From assembly GCF_023091745.1 (NCBI RefSeq), contig NC_068913.1:11922001-11986000 (forward strand): 64,000 nt of DNA, read 5' to 3'. This document shows, in pieces, positions 48,221-59,465 of the stretch; within the stretch, counting starts at the first letter, position 1; the number at the start of each line of letters is the position of its first letter. The translations under genes and the position numbers were made by a program. The stretch is from Budorcas taxicolor (taxonomy: Eukaryota > Chordata > Mammalia > Artiodactyla > Bovidae). Below the pieces are notes generated by a model. It made no database searches, had not been told where the DNA came from, and saw only the letters and a program-made list of their open reading frames with translations.

Positions 48221-48797
48221 ACTATACCATTATTAAGGAAAGTTCAAACTTGAAGATGCTTTTCTTACTTCAAATGGATTGTTTACTCAATCTTGTCAAA
48301 ATCCTAAACGTTTTGCTACATTTTAAATTTCAACTTGCAAGTATTCGTCACGTAGCCTGTGTGTGTCCACGTATAAAAGGAACATGTAAGTCTCTTTTTT
48401 TTTTCCTGGACCGTTAACACTTTTAAATTCACAAAGGATTAAAACATTTTTTTTTGTATGTAAGAACCACAGAAAACTGGAGTGGTCAGATAGAGTAGGT
48501 AGTTTTTCATGATATTTATAATTCTGGAAAGGCTTAAGAAAGTGAACTTTAATCTATTAACTTTATGTTAGATTGCAGAGGCTACTTTTGAAAAACCTTG
48601 CCATAAACTCATCTGCAAAGTACCTGATTATTTATCTATTTTACACATTAGGGTTTTTTTTTTTTTTTGACTTACACAGTTTTCTGAAAGCTGTATCAAA
48701 TTTTTAAAAAACCATAAGATCTAGTTTCTTCTATAACTCATGAAAAATTTTCCTCAATTTAATTCATTACTGATAAATTGGCTGTTTAACATTAAAA
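48221..48797. other. AT-rich intronic sequence with T runs
   Basis: T runs at 48393-48403 and 48655-48669. No dispersed family was recognised. Confidence 0.5.
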
Positions 48798-48988
48798 GGG
48801 GCTACGTACTGTACAGCACAGGGAACTCTGCTCAATGTTATGCAGCAGCCTGGATGGGAGGGGAGTTTGGGGGAAAATGGATACATGCTTATGTATGGCT
48901 GAGTCCCTTCGCTGTTTACCTGAAACTATCACAACACTTTCAATCAGCTATACCCTAATACAAAATAAAGGTTAAAAAAAAAAAAAAA
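48798..48988 (+). mobile_element. L1 3'-terminal fragment
   Basis: ctgtacagcacagggaactc, gggggaaaatggatacatgc, ctgaaactatcacaacactt, aatcagctataccctaatac and an aaataaaggttaaaa tail mark an L1 3' UTR of a different subfamily from those at 16985 and 57004. Confidence 0.85.
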
Positions 48989-49307
48989 GTGGTTGTGACT
49001 AGATCTAGCCTGCTATGACAGTACTTAACCAAACCACCTACTTGATGGCCATGCATCTGAGAACAAGCAGTCAAATCCTGTTTTTCCAGAATATCATTTA
49101 AAAATAAACACAAGATTTAGCAGTGAAACTGATTAATAAAACAAGTTTCATTCCTGATGCTGAAATTTCAAAACAGATGCAGACACAGACCCCGGTGACA
49201 CCTTTCAGGAAAGCTGATGTTTGGGGGGGCAGCTTCCCTATCTCGATCCCACTCAGCACCCCCACCCAAGCCAGCCTCCCTACACCTCTGCTCCTCAGAA
49301 ACCTCTA

Positions 49308-49388
49308 ACTGGAACGGCCAAAAAATTCATTCAGAATTTTCCATAAGCTGGTACGGAAAAACCCCAGTGAACTTTTTGGCCAACCCAG
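49308..49388. mobile_element. Mariner-type MITE
   Basis: An 81-base element has inverted termini: actggaacggccaaaaaatt on the left and, as complement, actgggttggccaaaaagtt on the right. It lies between TA dinucleotides (49306-49307, 49389-49390), as expected for Tc1/mariner insertion. It has no coding capacity. Confidence 0.8.
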
Positions 49389-49396
49389 TATTTCAT

Positions 49397-49489
49397 CACA
49401 CACTGACACAGACACACACAGACACACACAGACACACACACAGACACAGACACACAGACACAGATAGACATACATACACACACACACAC
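49397..49489. repeat. (CACAGA)n/(CA)n compound microsatellite
   Basis: Irregular cacaga and cacaca units over ~93 bases end in a clean (CA)n tract (49477-49488). The units have no spacer structure. Confidence 0.92.
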
Positions 49490-49859
49490 CAATGCCTGTG
49501 TCCTGTTACCTCAGTGGATATTTTACAGTTATTCTTTTTAAAATGGAAGGCAAACCAATGGGGGCATTATCATATGATGGCTAGTCTCTCAAAATCAAAA
49601 GTATACAAAAGAAGGGCCTAACTTCATCCTAGAGGATCTTTCCAATTCCAGCAACGGGGTGGCCTTTCTTGAAGACTGAGTATCGCAAGTTTGCTAGGCT
49701 GAAAAAGGGGAAAGCAGTTTAAGCCAAGGGAAGATCTAATGTCCGGAGGCACACAATCTAATGGCCTCTCCTTGCAAATGAGAGGAAAGAGGTCTGGAGT
49801 GGCAAGATCACGGGGGTGGGCTTGAGGTGGGCGGGGAAAAGGGGGTGGAGAAAAAGGTA
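49490..49859. other. Intronic sequence, no recognised element
   Basis: Nothing was recognised. It becomes G-rich towards the right end. Confidence 0.5.
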
Positions 49860-49860
49860 A

Positions 49861-50078
49861 GGGCTTTCCTGGTGGCTCAGCGGTAAAGAACGCGCCTGCA
49901 GTGCAGGAGACCTGGGTTCGATCCCTGAGTCGGGAAGATGCCCTGGAGAAGGAACTGGCAACCCACCCCAGTATCCTCGCCTGGGAAATTCCATGGACAG
50001 AGAAGCCTGGCGGGCTACCGTCCACGGGGTCGCAAAGACTCGGACACAGACCGAGTGACTCAACAACAACGACAACAA
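49861..50078 (+). mobile_element. Bov-tA SINE
   Basis: Full sense copy close to consensus: gggctttcctggtggctcag, acctgggttcgatccctgag, ggctaccgtccacggggtcg and an aacaacaacgacaacaag tail. Confidence 0.95.
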
Positions 50079-51363
50079 GAGAAACGGGAGGGACAGATGC
50101 TTCACTCCGCTTTTCAACCTGTGGGCAGTGGGGGGCCCGTGGCAAGCCGGGCTCCTCCTCCGTCTCCCCAAGCCGGCTGCTTTCCCACGGTTGGTCCATG
50201 CTGCGTGGCCCCTCCCACAGCTCCTTTCAATAAGCCAGTCTTGTCTTTCCAGGAAAAAGAAAATCTGGTTTTCTGATGAACTGGAGTCTTCGTTTTTCTA
50301 TCCGCTCCGGAAAAGTGCGATTTTACAGTCCAGTCAAGACATTTTCATGAATATAGATGAAGACCCTCATTTCAGGAACTTATCTTATATTCTTTGCAAG
50401 AATCTTTTCTATTCTTTAGATAGTTTTTGCAGTAACGTTTCTCATCTGCTTTTTCTAAACTAGTAAAAGCTAGTTTTCTGGAACTAGGTTACAGACCGAC
50501 TTTGGCCCATTTAACAAGGTCAGACTGTTTATTCTTGACAGAATTCTTTCCCACTGTAAAAAGGTACTTTTAAATGCCACATTCCAAGACCAGTGCCAGT
50601 AAACCACTGAAGCATATTTTCCCACAAGAACAGATACCATGTGCGGTCCCCACCTCACTGAAATCACCCTGCGTTACATAAGGTGCAGGGAGCTGTCAGC
50701 GTCCCCGAGGAATCTACCAGCCTCTCTCAGAAAACACGTCCCTACATCCAGAAGCATGCTGACCTTTAAAGAGGAATTCATCAAAATAAAAATGGGAAAG
50801 AAGAAAGGGAAGGATGGCTTAGAAATTAAAAAAAAAAAAAAGGTTAAACAGCAGAAGAGAAATCTTGTAACTTTAGATTAGTATCCAAACCTAGAAGTAG
50901 GAGAAATTTTTATCCCTTCTTTCGGGCTTTTTATGGTTGAGTGGTTAAATTTATGGCCCCCACTTTTAGATTCTGCCAGCCTTCAAAATAAATATATGAG
51001 CGGTGCTAAGATAAATTCTCCTACGCGTTCCCCTCCTTTCTGCTGGATGTTTCCCCGAGACCTGAAAGAAGGCTATTCCCCCACGGCCAGCGGCCAACTT
51101 TAGCATTCAAATTTATGAGTGACTTAAAAGTCATGTCCTTACGATGTGGGGTGTCACAATGTCACTTTCCCTGTGCTTCAACCTGCAGAGAAAAGGAAAA
51201 CAAAGCGAGCAGCAAGAGGCACTGTTCAGCAGCCCAGGGAGCATCGCTGAGAAACACATTGGAAACATCAGCAATAAAGTCAATGCAACAGGAAAGAAAA
51301 TCCAGCATAACAGAGCGACTGCATACAAGTCTGAGCTGAACTTTTGGAGACAGCTATACACAT
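50079..51363. other. Intronic sequence, no recognised element
   Basis: Apart from an A run at 50828-50840, I see no repeat or coding signature in these 1.3 kb. Confidence 0.5.
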
Positions 51364-51535
51364 CCCACCTGCCAATGCAGGAGACACAGGAGACCTGGGT
51401 TCGCTCCCTGCGTCGGGAAGATCCCCTGCTGAAGGGCATGGGCCCCCACTCCAGTAGTCTTGCCTGGAGACTCCCACGGACAGAGAAGCCTGGTGGGCTA
51501 CAGTCCACAGGCTCACAAAGAGTTGGGCATGACTG
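51364..51535 (+). mobile_element. Bov-tA SINE part of a SINE-BovB chimera
   Basis: A sense Bov-tA lacking its first ~40 bases runs from cacctgccaatgcaggagac to agagttgggcatgactg. It is then replaced without a tail by BovB sequence. The junction shares actg (51532-51535) with both parents. Confidence 0.93.
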
Positions 51536-51867
51536 CAAGGAGATCCAACCAGTCCATTCTGAAGGAGATCAGCCCTGGGATTTCTTTGGAAGGAATGATG
51601 CTAAAACTGAAACTCCAGTACTTTGGCCACCTCATGCAAGGAGTTGACTCATTGGAAAAGACTCTGATGCTGGGAGGGATTGGGGGCAGGAGGAGAAGGG
51701 GACGACGGAGGATGAGATGGCTGGATGGCATCACGGACTCGATGGACGTGAGTCTGAGTGAACTCCGGGAGATGGTGATGGACAGGGAGGCCTGGCATGC
51801 TGCGATTCATGGGGTCGCAAAGAATCGGACACGACTGAGCGACTGAACTGAACTGAACTGAACTGAA
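51532..51867 (+). mobile_element. BovB LINE 3' part of a SINE-BovB chimera
   Basis: The text picks up exactly in the BovB C-terminal region (actgcaaggagatccaacca) and continues to the complete 3' end with an aactgaactgaactgaactg tail. A 128-codon frame (51460-51846) runs through the junction. Confidence 0.95.
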
Positions 51868-52293
51868 GCAACTTGAACAGGCACACACCCACATACAGAT
51901 TAACAGAAACACCTACTTATACTTCTCAAGAACCCAAGTGGACTAAATAAAATGACTAAAGGAAACAATAACACAGACATTTTCTACCCTTTCCTACAAC
52001 ATTACGGTTCCTTTAAGGATCCCCAAAGACCTTAACTCTTAATTTAAACACACCACACAGTAAATGTATCTGCACAAGTAGGGGAGGAGTAGGAAGGCTT
52101 GGGATCTCAAATAAGGAGGATGAAGCACGGTAATTATTTGAAGGTTAGGACTGGCTGCCTCAACACGTACTCGAAGTGTAACTGCTACTCCCTCAGAGCT
52201 CCAGTGACTGTCAGAGAGTGATGCAGTGGGCAACTGGGAAGAGTAGCTGAAAGCTGGGTTTAAAGTAAGCAACAAAGCTTTAGATGCTTATCA
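51868..52293. other. Intronic sequence, no recognised element
   Basis: Nothing was recognised. Confidence 0.5.
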
Positions 52294-53046
52294 ATGAAGA
52301 AGAACTAAAGAGCCTCTTGATGAAAGTGAAAGACGAAGAGTGAAAAAGTTAGCTTAAAACTCAACAATCAGAAAACTACGATCATGGCATCTGGTCCCAT
52401 CTCTTCAAGGCAAATAGATGGGGAAACAATGGAACAGTGACAGACTGTGTTTTTGGGGACTCCAAAATCACGGCAGATGGTGTGATTAGAAGACGCATGA
52501 AATTAAAAGACGCTCGCTCCTTGGAAGAAAAGCTATGACCAACCTAGACAACATATTAAAAAGCAGAGACATTACTTCGCCAACAAAGGTCCATCTAGTT
52601 AAAGCTCTAGTTTTTCCAGGGGTCATGTATGACTGTGAGAATTGGACCATAAAGAAAGCTGAGCACCGAAGAATTGATGCTTTTGAACGATAGTGTTGGA
52701 GAAGACTCTTGAGAATCCCTTGGACAGCAAGGAGATCCAACCAGTCCATCCTAAAGGAATCAGTCCTGAATATTCATTGGAAGGACTGATGCTGAAGCTG
52801 AAACTCCAATACTTTGGCCACCTGATGTGAAGAACTGACTCATCTGAAAAGACCCTGATGCTGGGAAAGACTGAATGTGGGAGGAGAAGGGACGACAGAG
52901 GATGAGACGGTTGGCTGGCATCACCGAGTCAATGGACGTGAGTCTGAGTAAACTCTGGGAGCTGGTGATGGACAGGGAGGCCTGGCATGCTGCAGTCCAT
53001 GGGGTCACCAAGAGTCAGACATGACTGAGTGACCGAACTGAACTGA
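52294..53046 (+). mobile_element. BovB LINE, degenerate 3' copy
   Basis: The copy starts just after the YADD region (tgaagaagaactaaagagcc) and runs to ctgagtgaccgaactgaact. Small insertions and repeats near 52480-52510 (agaagacgcatgaaattaaa) and many stops mark it as older or more damaged than its neighbours. Confidence 0.93.
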
Positions 53047-53239
53047 ATGATGATGCAATGGTCCCACCAGCAACATGGAAAAAGTCGAGTTGGAAATTTA
53101 TTCACCAGTTCATCTGTGAAAACAGGGAGCTGTGAAAGAACTTAAATTTAAAGAGTAGTGAGAAATGATGGTGTTCAACAATAAGGAATATGTATTTATG
53201 AGCATGTGGTGATTGTAGGTGGGAGGGAGAGGATGGAGG

Positions 53240-53333
53240 GGTTGGTGATGGACAGGGAGGCCTGGTGTGCTGCAGTCCATGGGGTCACAAAGAGTTGGAC
53301 ACGATGGAGTGACTGAATTGAACTGAACTGAAC
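53240..53333 (+). mobile_element. BovB LINE 3'-terminal fragment
   Basis: ggttggtgatggacagggag through ggacacgatggagtgactga to an aactgaactgaac tail, under 100 bases. Confidence 0.88.
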
Positions 53334-53414
53334 ACAGGAAAAACAGAAAACAACCCTCTGTGTGCCATGCTACTGCGTTGGAATTAATGCTTTAGACAAT
53401 GGAGAATCATGAGG

Positions 53415-53560
53415 ATTTGTTTCATTCATTCATCACGTGTTTATCATGTGCCTACCATGGGCCAGGAGGGCACTGTAGGAAACTCTGAAATAGTGCAACA
53501 CAGCAGGCGAGTGAATAAAAATGGCAGTGTTCAAAGTAACAGAATTTCAGTGACACGTCT
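53415..53560. repeat. L2-like piece
   Basis: tttcattcattcatcacgtg, atgtgcctaccatgggccag and gaggg...cactgt text follows a very common old repeat pattern (cattcattcaacaaatattt ... tgtgccaggcactg). Confidence 0.4.
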
Positions 53561-54035
53561 CAACTCAGGAACGTGTACTAGGAGACTAGCCAAGCCCAAG
53601 CGAACTCAAGATATTCCTATCTTTCCCCACCTTACAAGGGAGCAAGCAGCGGTATCTGCAGGACACCAGAAGCAACATATCCTAAGAATTAGAAAGGCTA
53701 TAAAAATCCAAGTTATAGAGACATTGCTTTCTACTCAATTCTAAGGACTGAGTCTCACACTCTGTTGAAGGGACATGATAGGACACTTGAGTTAAGGGAA
53801 TTTAGGGGAGATGGAATAATCCCATTAAATGCAGTTTGACAGATGAGCCCCTGACCAACCACAGAAGGTGCATTCCCATAAGAATATTAAATGGAAGAGG
53901 CAAGGAAATTTTTCCAGCTTCTGGATCCCTAAGAAACCCTCTGTTTGCAAAACCTCTCTAAAGCACTTGGTCTCCAAAACGTTAAAACAATGGTTGGTCT
54001 TTACACTCAAACCTGGCCTCAAGCTTCTGAGATTT
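53561..54035. other. Intronic sequence, no recognised element
   Basis: Nothing was recognised. Confidence 0.5.
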
Positions 54036-54239
54036 GGGCTTCCCCTGTGGCTCAGACAGTAAAAAATCTGCCTGCAATGCAGAAGACCAGGCTTTGATCC
54101 CTGGGTCGGGAAGATCCCCCAGAAAAAGGAATGGCAACCCACTCCAGTATTCCTGACTGGAGAACTCCATGGATAGAGGAGCCTGGTGGGCTACAGTCCA
54201 TGGGGTCACAAAGAGTCAGACTCGACTGAGTGACTCACC
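54036..54239 (+). mobile_element. Bov-tA SINE
   Basis: Full sense copy: gggcttcccctgtggctcag, gctttgatccctgggtcggg, tggataga-type body and gactcgactgagtgactcac end. Confidence 0.95.
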
Positions 54240-55559
54240 TTTAAGCCATCATTCAACTTACTTCTGAGACTTGAATGGCATCACACAGGGTAGACACAGG
54301 CAGGATGCATGTAAATAACCAGGTGACAAGCAGACCCTGTCTATGTCATACCTTGATGAGAGGGCCAAACAGATGTATGGAGGAAGCAAAACACCTCCCA
54401 GGCAGTAGCATTACAGTTAAACTGTTTTTGTCCAGAACTAATTCTCAGCAGTGATCGCTTATGGAGGAGCTGGAATTAGGCGAGTCAAATGAACGTCTAT
54501 CTTTTACAAACAAGGAAAGCAGTCATCTGATGGACTGAGCAAGCACACTTGGTGCGATGCGACAGCTACCCGCACGCACACAGCAGGCACACCATGGCGG
54601 CATCCTGCACGGAGTGGAACACAGGCTCCTTCTTCAGGGAAGGTGCGCACCGTGGTCGACAGCATCTGCCTTTATTTACCCCACAGGCAGAGACTGCCGG
54701 TCAGATGGTAACTGGAAATGTGTTTGATTGCCACTGAGAAAGCGTAACGGAGGATCTGGCTGGCTTTGCATGTTTGTCTTGGCTCTGGCCTTTTCCACGT
54801 CCCCAGCCCTGGGAATCCTAAGGAAAAACGGGTCCTGTTCCCAAGCCGTGGTCACTGCCCCACTGTGCTCCACTTCCCTCGCTGGTGAAAGTGAAAATGA
54901 AAGCGGCACAAACGCTCCACTGTGAGCTGGAAACACACACTGGTGACTGGAGGCGTTCACAGAACAGACCTGGTTGTCTCTCGGCAAGCAGAGCGGCAAG
55001 CAGAGGTCGGACGGGGCGGGAGCCGCGGGAGCCTGGCGAGGTGTGTCCTGCCCTTTCGCTGAGGTGCCCTGGCGACGGGCTTTGGGTTTTTTCCATTATA
55101 CTCGGTTCACGCCTTTGCCCTGATTTACTCAGTATGCACTGGCAGGCTTCGCAGGCTTCTGTGGGAGCAACTCGGCTGCCCAAGGAGGCACAGACCCTGC
55201 CAGGCCCCCATAGTAAATACAACACGCACGGAGAGGAAACAAGCATAAACAATCTATTTTCTCCTGTAAAAGATGACATTGTTCTCTGATCTTGGGTCCG
55301 GCTTCCCTTTGCCGGCTGGGTGGTGCCAGCTGTGGAGTGAGCTATCCCAAACAGACACAGACAAAATGAGCACGGACTGCAGGATGGGCACCTCCATGGG
55401 GCCTGCATCCAGGGAGCATGCTGGAGACCTCTGAGCATCTCCCATCCTGGAGGGCGTGAGCGGGCAGGGCTTCCCGGACCCGAGGGCCTTGTAGCATTCA
55501 GCCCCTCTCCCTTATTGCACTTGTCTCTGTCTCTAGCTCTACACTCCTTGGCATGACTA
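54240..55559. other. Intronic sequence with a CG-richer patch
   Basis: No repeats were recognised. The part 54545-55480 is visibly richer in CG dinucleotides than the surroundings (for example ggacggggcgggagccgcgg at 55010-55029, an Sp1-like word). The minus strand keeps a 206-codon frame open from 55438 to 54818, with no recognisable domain. High GC makes long chance frames likely, so I do not call it a gene. Confidence 0.4.
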
Positions 55560-55700
55560 ACTGATTAAGATTTGCCTCCCCATTTTGAGCTCCATGAGAG
55601 CCAAGACCTCGTCCACTTCTGTTCCCCACGGTCCCTCGGATTCACCGACAGTGCTTGGCACGTGGCAAGCGATCAGTATCTGCTGACTGAATGTCACAAC
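55560..55700 (+). mobile_element. L2 3'-end fragment
   Basis: gagctccatgagagccaaga, tgttccccacggtccctcgg, cagtgcttggcacgtggcaa and tgctgactgaatg keep the order of the L2 terminal region. Confidence 0.7.
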
Positions 55701-55779
55701 CCCATTAACTTTCTGCCCTAGGGTTATCAAAGAGTTTCTGAATCCACAAGGTTTCTTTAGTGTTTACTAAACGCTACCC

Positions 55780-55993
55780 ACAGGCTTCCGAGGAGGCGCA
55801 AAGGACCTGCCTGACAAAGGAGGAGATGTAAGGGACTCAGAGTCGATCCCTAGGTCGGGAAGACCCCCGGAGGAGAGCGTGGCAACCCACTGTAGCATTC
55901 TTGCCTAGAGAATCCCATGGTCACAGGAGCCTGGTGGACTATACAGCCCATGGGGTCACAAAGAGTTGGATATGACTGAAGTGACTTGGTACT
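55780..55993 (+). mobile_element. Bov-tA SINE, diverged
   Basis: acaggcttccgaggaggcgc head, gagtcgatccctaggtcggg, tagagaatcccatggtcaca and gatatgactgaagtgacttg. It has more substitutions than most copies here. Confidence 0.9.
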
Positions 55994-56857
55994 CATGCTC
56001 ACACACAACTGCTACCCATGCAGGCACTGGAAGGGGAAACCACCAGAGGCATAAGAGGATGTAAGCAATTGGGTTTTTTCCTAATTCTTGTATTAAATAA
56101 TTCTTGTGGAGTGATCTTAAATATGGCAATTTGGGGAGTCTTATCGGTTTCGTACAAAAAAAAAAAAAAATCCCCAAGTGAATTTTTATAATCTGTATAA
56201 CTATCAAAAAAGTCTTCCCATGTTTACTATTTAGTTGTTATCTTTTACTTCTACAGAGAGGAAGGTGCTTTCATAGGCATACATATGTCCTTTAATAGGA
56301 AAGATAATACAGAAAAAAGGAACTTTTGAGAAGGAGAATGTGATTCACTTAGTGAAAATTTTTATTAAGTCCCTGAAGACAGAATATTCTCATTCTTCCA
56401 TATGATACAAAGTGGATTTTTTTCCTTCCAAACTATGTGTTAGGCACAGGCATTTGGAGGAAAAATGCTAATTCTCCCATTTGTCTAATGATTGGATAAA
56501 GGCTCCCCCAAAACACTGAAAAGGCACTGTCATAACTTATTGTTCACTGAAGAACAGAAATTGGTTTATGGCAGGCCAACTCTGGACTTCATCCCGGCAT
56601 GGGAAGTTACCGATGCCCCAAAAGGAACGGGCTCATTTTAAGCTGCAGCCTTCTCTCTATCCACAGGTGGCATCATGGTGGCTGCCCTGGGGAGTGACTC
56701 ACTCTAACTGCACAGATGTGGCAACTACGTCTGGATGTAAAAACATCAACCCTGGCACTGCTCTGAACGGCCCTCAAAGCAGTCTCACACCATAGAGGGA
56801 GCACGATGTGTGCACTGCCATGACCAGGCACTTCGATGACTTTAAGGGAGCAGACGC
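55994..56857. other. Intronic sequence with an A run
   Basis: An A run lies at 56156-56170. Nothing else was recognised. Confidence 0.5.
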
Positions 56858-56900
56858 ACGCAAAAGAGTCGGACATGACTTAGTGACCGACCAACCAACC
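56858..56900 (+). mobile_element. BovA/BovB terminal scrap
   Basis: caaaagagtcggacatgact followed by tagtgaccgaccaaccaacc is the last ~40 bases of a ruminant SINE or BovB. Confidence 0.75.
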
Positions 56901-56928
56901 GTAATCTACTGAGAATGCAATAGTATTA

Positions 56929-56999
56929 CGTCTTTAAAAATGTGTGTGTCTTTAAATACATACATACGTCTTTAAATAGCATAATGTCTTTAAAAAAGT
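56929..56999. repeat. Four spaced copies of gtctttaaa
   Basis: gtctttaaa occurs at about 56930, 56948, 56969 and 56986 with 9-12 base spacers. The tract directly precedes the L1 insertion. Confidence 0.7.
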
Positions 57000-57003
57000 G
57001 TGG

Positions 57004-58228
57004 CAGAACACTCTCCAACATAAATCACAGCAAGATCCTCTATGAGCCACTCCCAGAGTAATGGAAATAAAAGCAAAGATAAACAAAAGGGACCTAACTA
57101 AGCTTAAAAGCTTTCGCACAATGAAGGAAACTACAAGCACGGCAAAAAGACAGCCCTCGGAATGGGAGAAAATAATAGTAAATGTAACAACTGACAAAGA
57201 ATTAATCTCCAAAATATATAAGCAGCTCATGCAGTTCAATACCAAAAAAACCAAACAACCCAATCAAAAAGCGGGCAGAAGAACTAAACAGACATTTCTC
57301 CAAAGAAGACATACAGACCACTAATAAACACATGAAAAGATGCTCAACATCGCTCATTATTAGAGAAATGCAAATAAGGTACCATCTCACACGGGTCAGA
57401 ATGGCCATCACCAAAAATTCTACAAGCAATAAATCCTGGAGAAGGTGTGGAGAAAAGGGAACCTTCTTATACTGTTGGTTGGAATGCAAACTGGTATAGC
57501 CACTATGGAGAACAGTGTGGAGATTCCTTAAAAAACTGGGAATAGAACTCTCACATGACCCAGCAATCCCACTGCTGGGCATACACACCAAGGAAACCAG
57601 AATTGAAAGAGACACGTGTACCCCAATGTTCATCACAGCACTGTTTACAACAGCTAGGACATGGAAGCAACCTAGATGTCCATCAGCAGACGAATGGGTA
57701 AGAAAGCGGTGGTACATATACGCAATGGAGTATTACTCAGCTATAAAAGGGAACACATTTGAATCAGTTCTAACGAGGTAGATGAACCTGGAGCCTATTA
57801 TACAGAGTGAAGTAAGCCAGAAAGAGAAAGACAAATAGTGTATATTAACGCATATGCATGGAATTTAGAAAGATGGTACTGACGTTCCTACGTGCAGGGC
57901 AGCAAAGGAGACACGTGTGTAAAGGACAGAGTTTTGGACTCAGTGAGAGAAGGCGAGGGTAGTATGATTTGAGAGAACTGCGGTGAAATGTGTATTACCA
58001 TATGTGAAACAGATGATCAATCTGAGTGTGTGCATGAAGCAGGGCACCCTACGCCGGTGCTCCAGGACAACCCAGAGGCGTAGGGTGGGGATGCAGGTGG
58101 GAGGGGGGTTCAGGATGGTGGGGGGAGGGAAGGGGAACATGCGTACCTGTGGCTGATTGATGTTGATGCATGGGAAACCCACCAAAATAATTCTCCTCCA
58201 ATTAAATTAATTAAAAACAAAACAAAAA
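57004..58228 (+). mobile_element. L1, 5'-truncated 3' end
   Basis: Sense L1 covers the C-terminal third of ORF2 and the 3' UTR. Frames 57061-57324 (EIKAKINKRDLTKLKSF) and 57515-57781 (MWRFLKKLGIELSHDPAIPL) are offset, so a frameshift lies between them. The UTR includes ggctgattgatgttgatgca and ends in an A-rich tail. No target duplication is certain because the flank is A-rich. It is antisense to CDK6. Confidence 0.95.
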
Positions 58229-58232
58229 AGTC

Positions 58233-58455
58233 CATGTGTGCGTGTGTGCTCAGTGTCATATGACTCTTTGAGACCCCGTGGCCTGTAGCCCACCAGGCTC
58301 CTCTGCCCATGGGATTCTCCAGGCAAGGATACCGGAGTGGGTTGCCATGCCCTGCTCCCGGGGAATCTTCCCAACCCAGGGATCGAACCCACGTCTCCTG
58401 TGTCTCCTGCACTGGCTGGCAGATTCCTTACCACTATGACACCTGGGAAGCCCTG
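58233..58455 (-). mobile_element. Bov-tA SINE
   Basis: Minus-strand copy directly after the L1 tail, from gtgtgcgtgtgtgctcagtg (tail side) to tatgacacctgggaagccct (head complement). Confidence 0.94.
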
Positions 58456-58578
58456 AACATGTACATGCTTTAATTAAAAAATAATGATTGCTAAGAAATG
58501 CTGCCTTCTGCAGCTCATAATGGTTTTGAAATAGTAACATCATAGATCACCCCAACAAATATTCAGTTTAAGAATCAA

Positions 58579-58750
58579 ACGGTTGGAAATATTGCCAGAG
58601 TTACAAAAAAGTGGCACAGAGACATTAACTGAACAAACGCTGTTGGAAAACGGTGCTGTGATGCAGGGTCACCACAAAGCGCCCGTCTGTAAAACATGCA
58701 GCACCTGCTGAGTGCAACAGGGCGAGGCGCAATGAAATGAGGTACGCCTG
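58579..58750. mobile_element. Tigger1-like terminal fragment
   Basis: attgccagagttacaaaaaa, cactgagtt-free text with acgctgttggaaaacggtgc, gggtcaccacaaagcgcccg and the terminus aatgaaatgaggtacgcctg match one end of Tigger1. It lies in the opposite orientation to the copy at 39288. Confidence 0.75.
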
Positions 58751-59465
58751 TATTCTTGAAACCCGTCTGCCACAAGACGATATATAACCGCACGGGGCAT
58801 GACTCGTACAGGTCACTCACGCACAGTGGAAAGAAGCGCTCTCTGACCTGTTCTCTGGCTTTCCACAAATGCAGTTATTCCAATACAGGTCATCGAATTT
58901 GATTTTCAGGTTTCAGAAACAGTTCTTCACCAGGCTCTGAGTATAATGGGCCCCACTCCTCTTCACCTCCCCAGCTCCTCCCTGCAGAACAAGAGGCCTC
59001 ATATATGTGTTTAGGCCACCCCTATCTGCGTGTCCCCATCCTGCCCAACGTCTGCAAGCTCCTGCCCCTTAGATGTGTGGTAGCCTGATGTGCTTTTAGG
59101 AAGAAGAGAAGAGCCTGCGTGATTCCCATTCCATAACTCCAAAGCCTTGCGTTTGGCTGGCTGAGCGTGGGGGTCTCAGACTCTGAGAGGTACCTGGATT
59201 CTGTCCTCATCAAGGGAGGCGTGGCTAGAGCAGGGCCACCTCCGCCAAATTGTGAAACCCAGGCCAGGGTACCCTCCTGCCTGGTTCTAAGGTCTTCACT
59301 GTAGCCATCCACATCTTGATTCTGTACCATTTACAGAAACAAGTATAAACCACTTTTCCCTTTGAGGTTACATGTGCATACCTGATTGTACACTAAATAG
59401 CAAGACCCCAATTTTTCCTAAGACACCTTTGTGTCATGGGGAAGGCACCCAGTTAAGGGCACTTT
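58751..59465. other. Intronic sequence, no recognised element
   Basis: Nothing was recognised. Confidence 0.5.

Noticed and set aside
49397..49489. CRISPR-like repeated units
   Set aside because: The units are 6 bases without spacers, a microsatellite in a mammalian intron.
50639..50881. Lysine-rich 80-codon frame ending in KKKKKVKQQKRN
   Set aside because: The lysines come from an A run at 50828-50840. There is no family match and no splice context.
54818..55438. 206-codon frame as a coding exon or gene
   Set aside because: No domain, no clear splice or start context, and GC-rich DNA favours chance frames. It is kept only as a finding to test.
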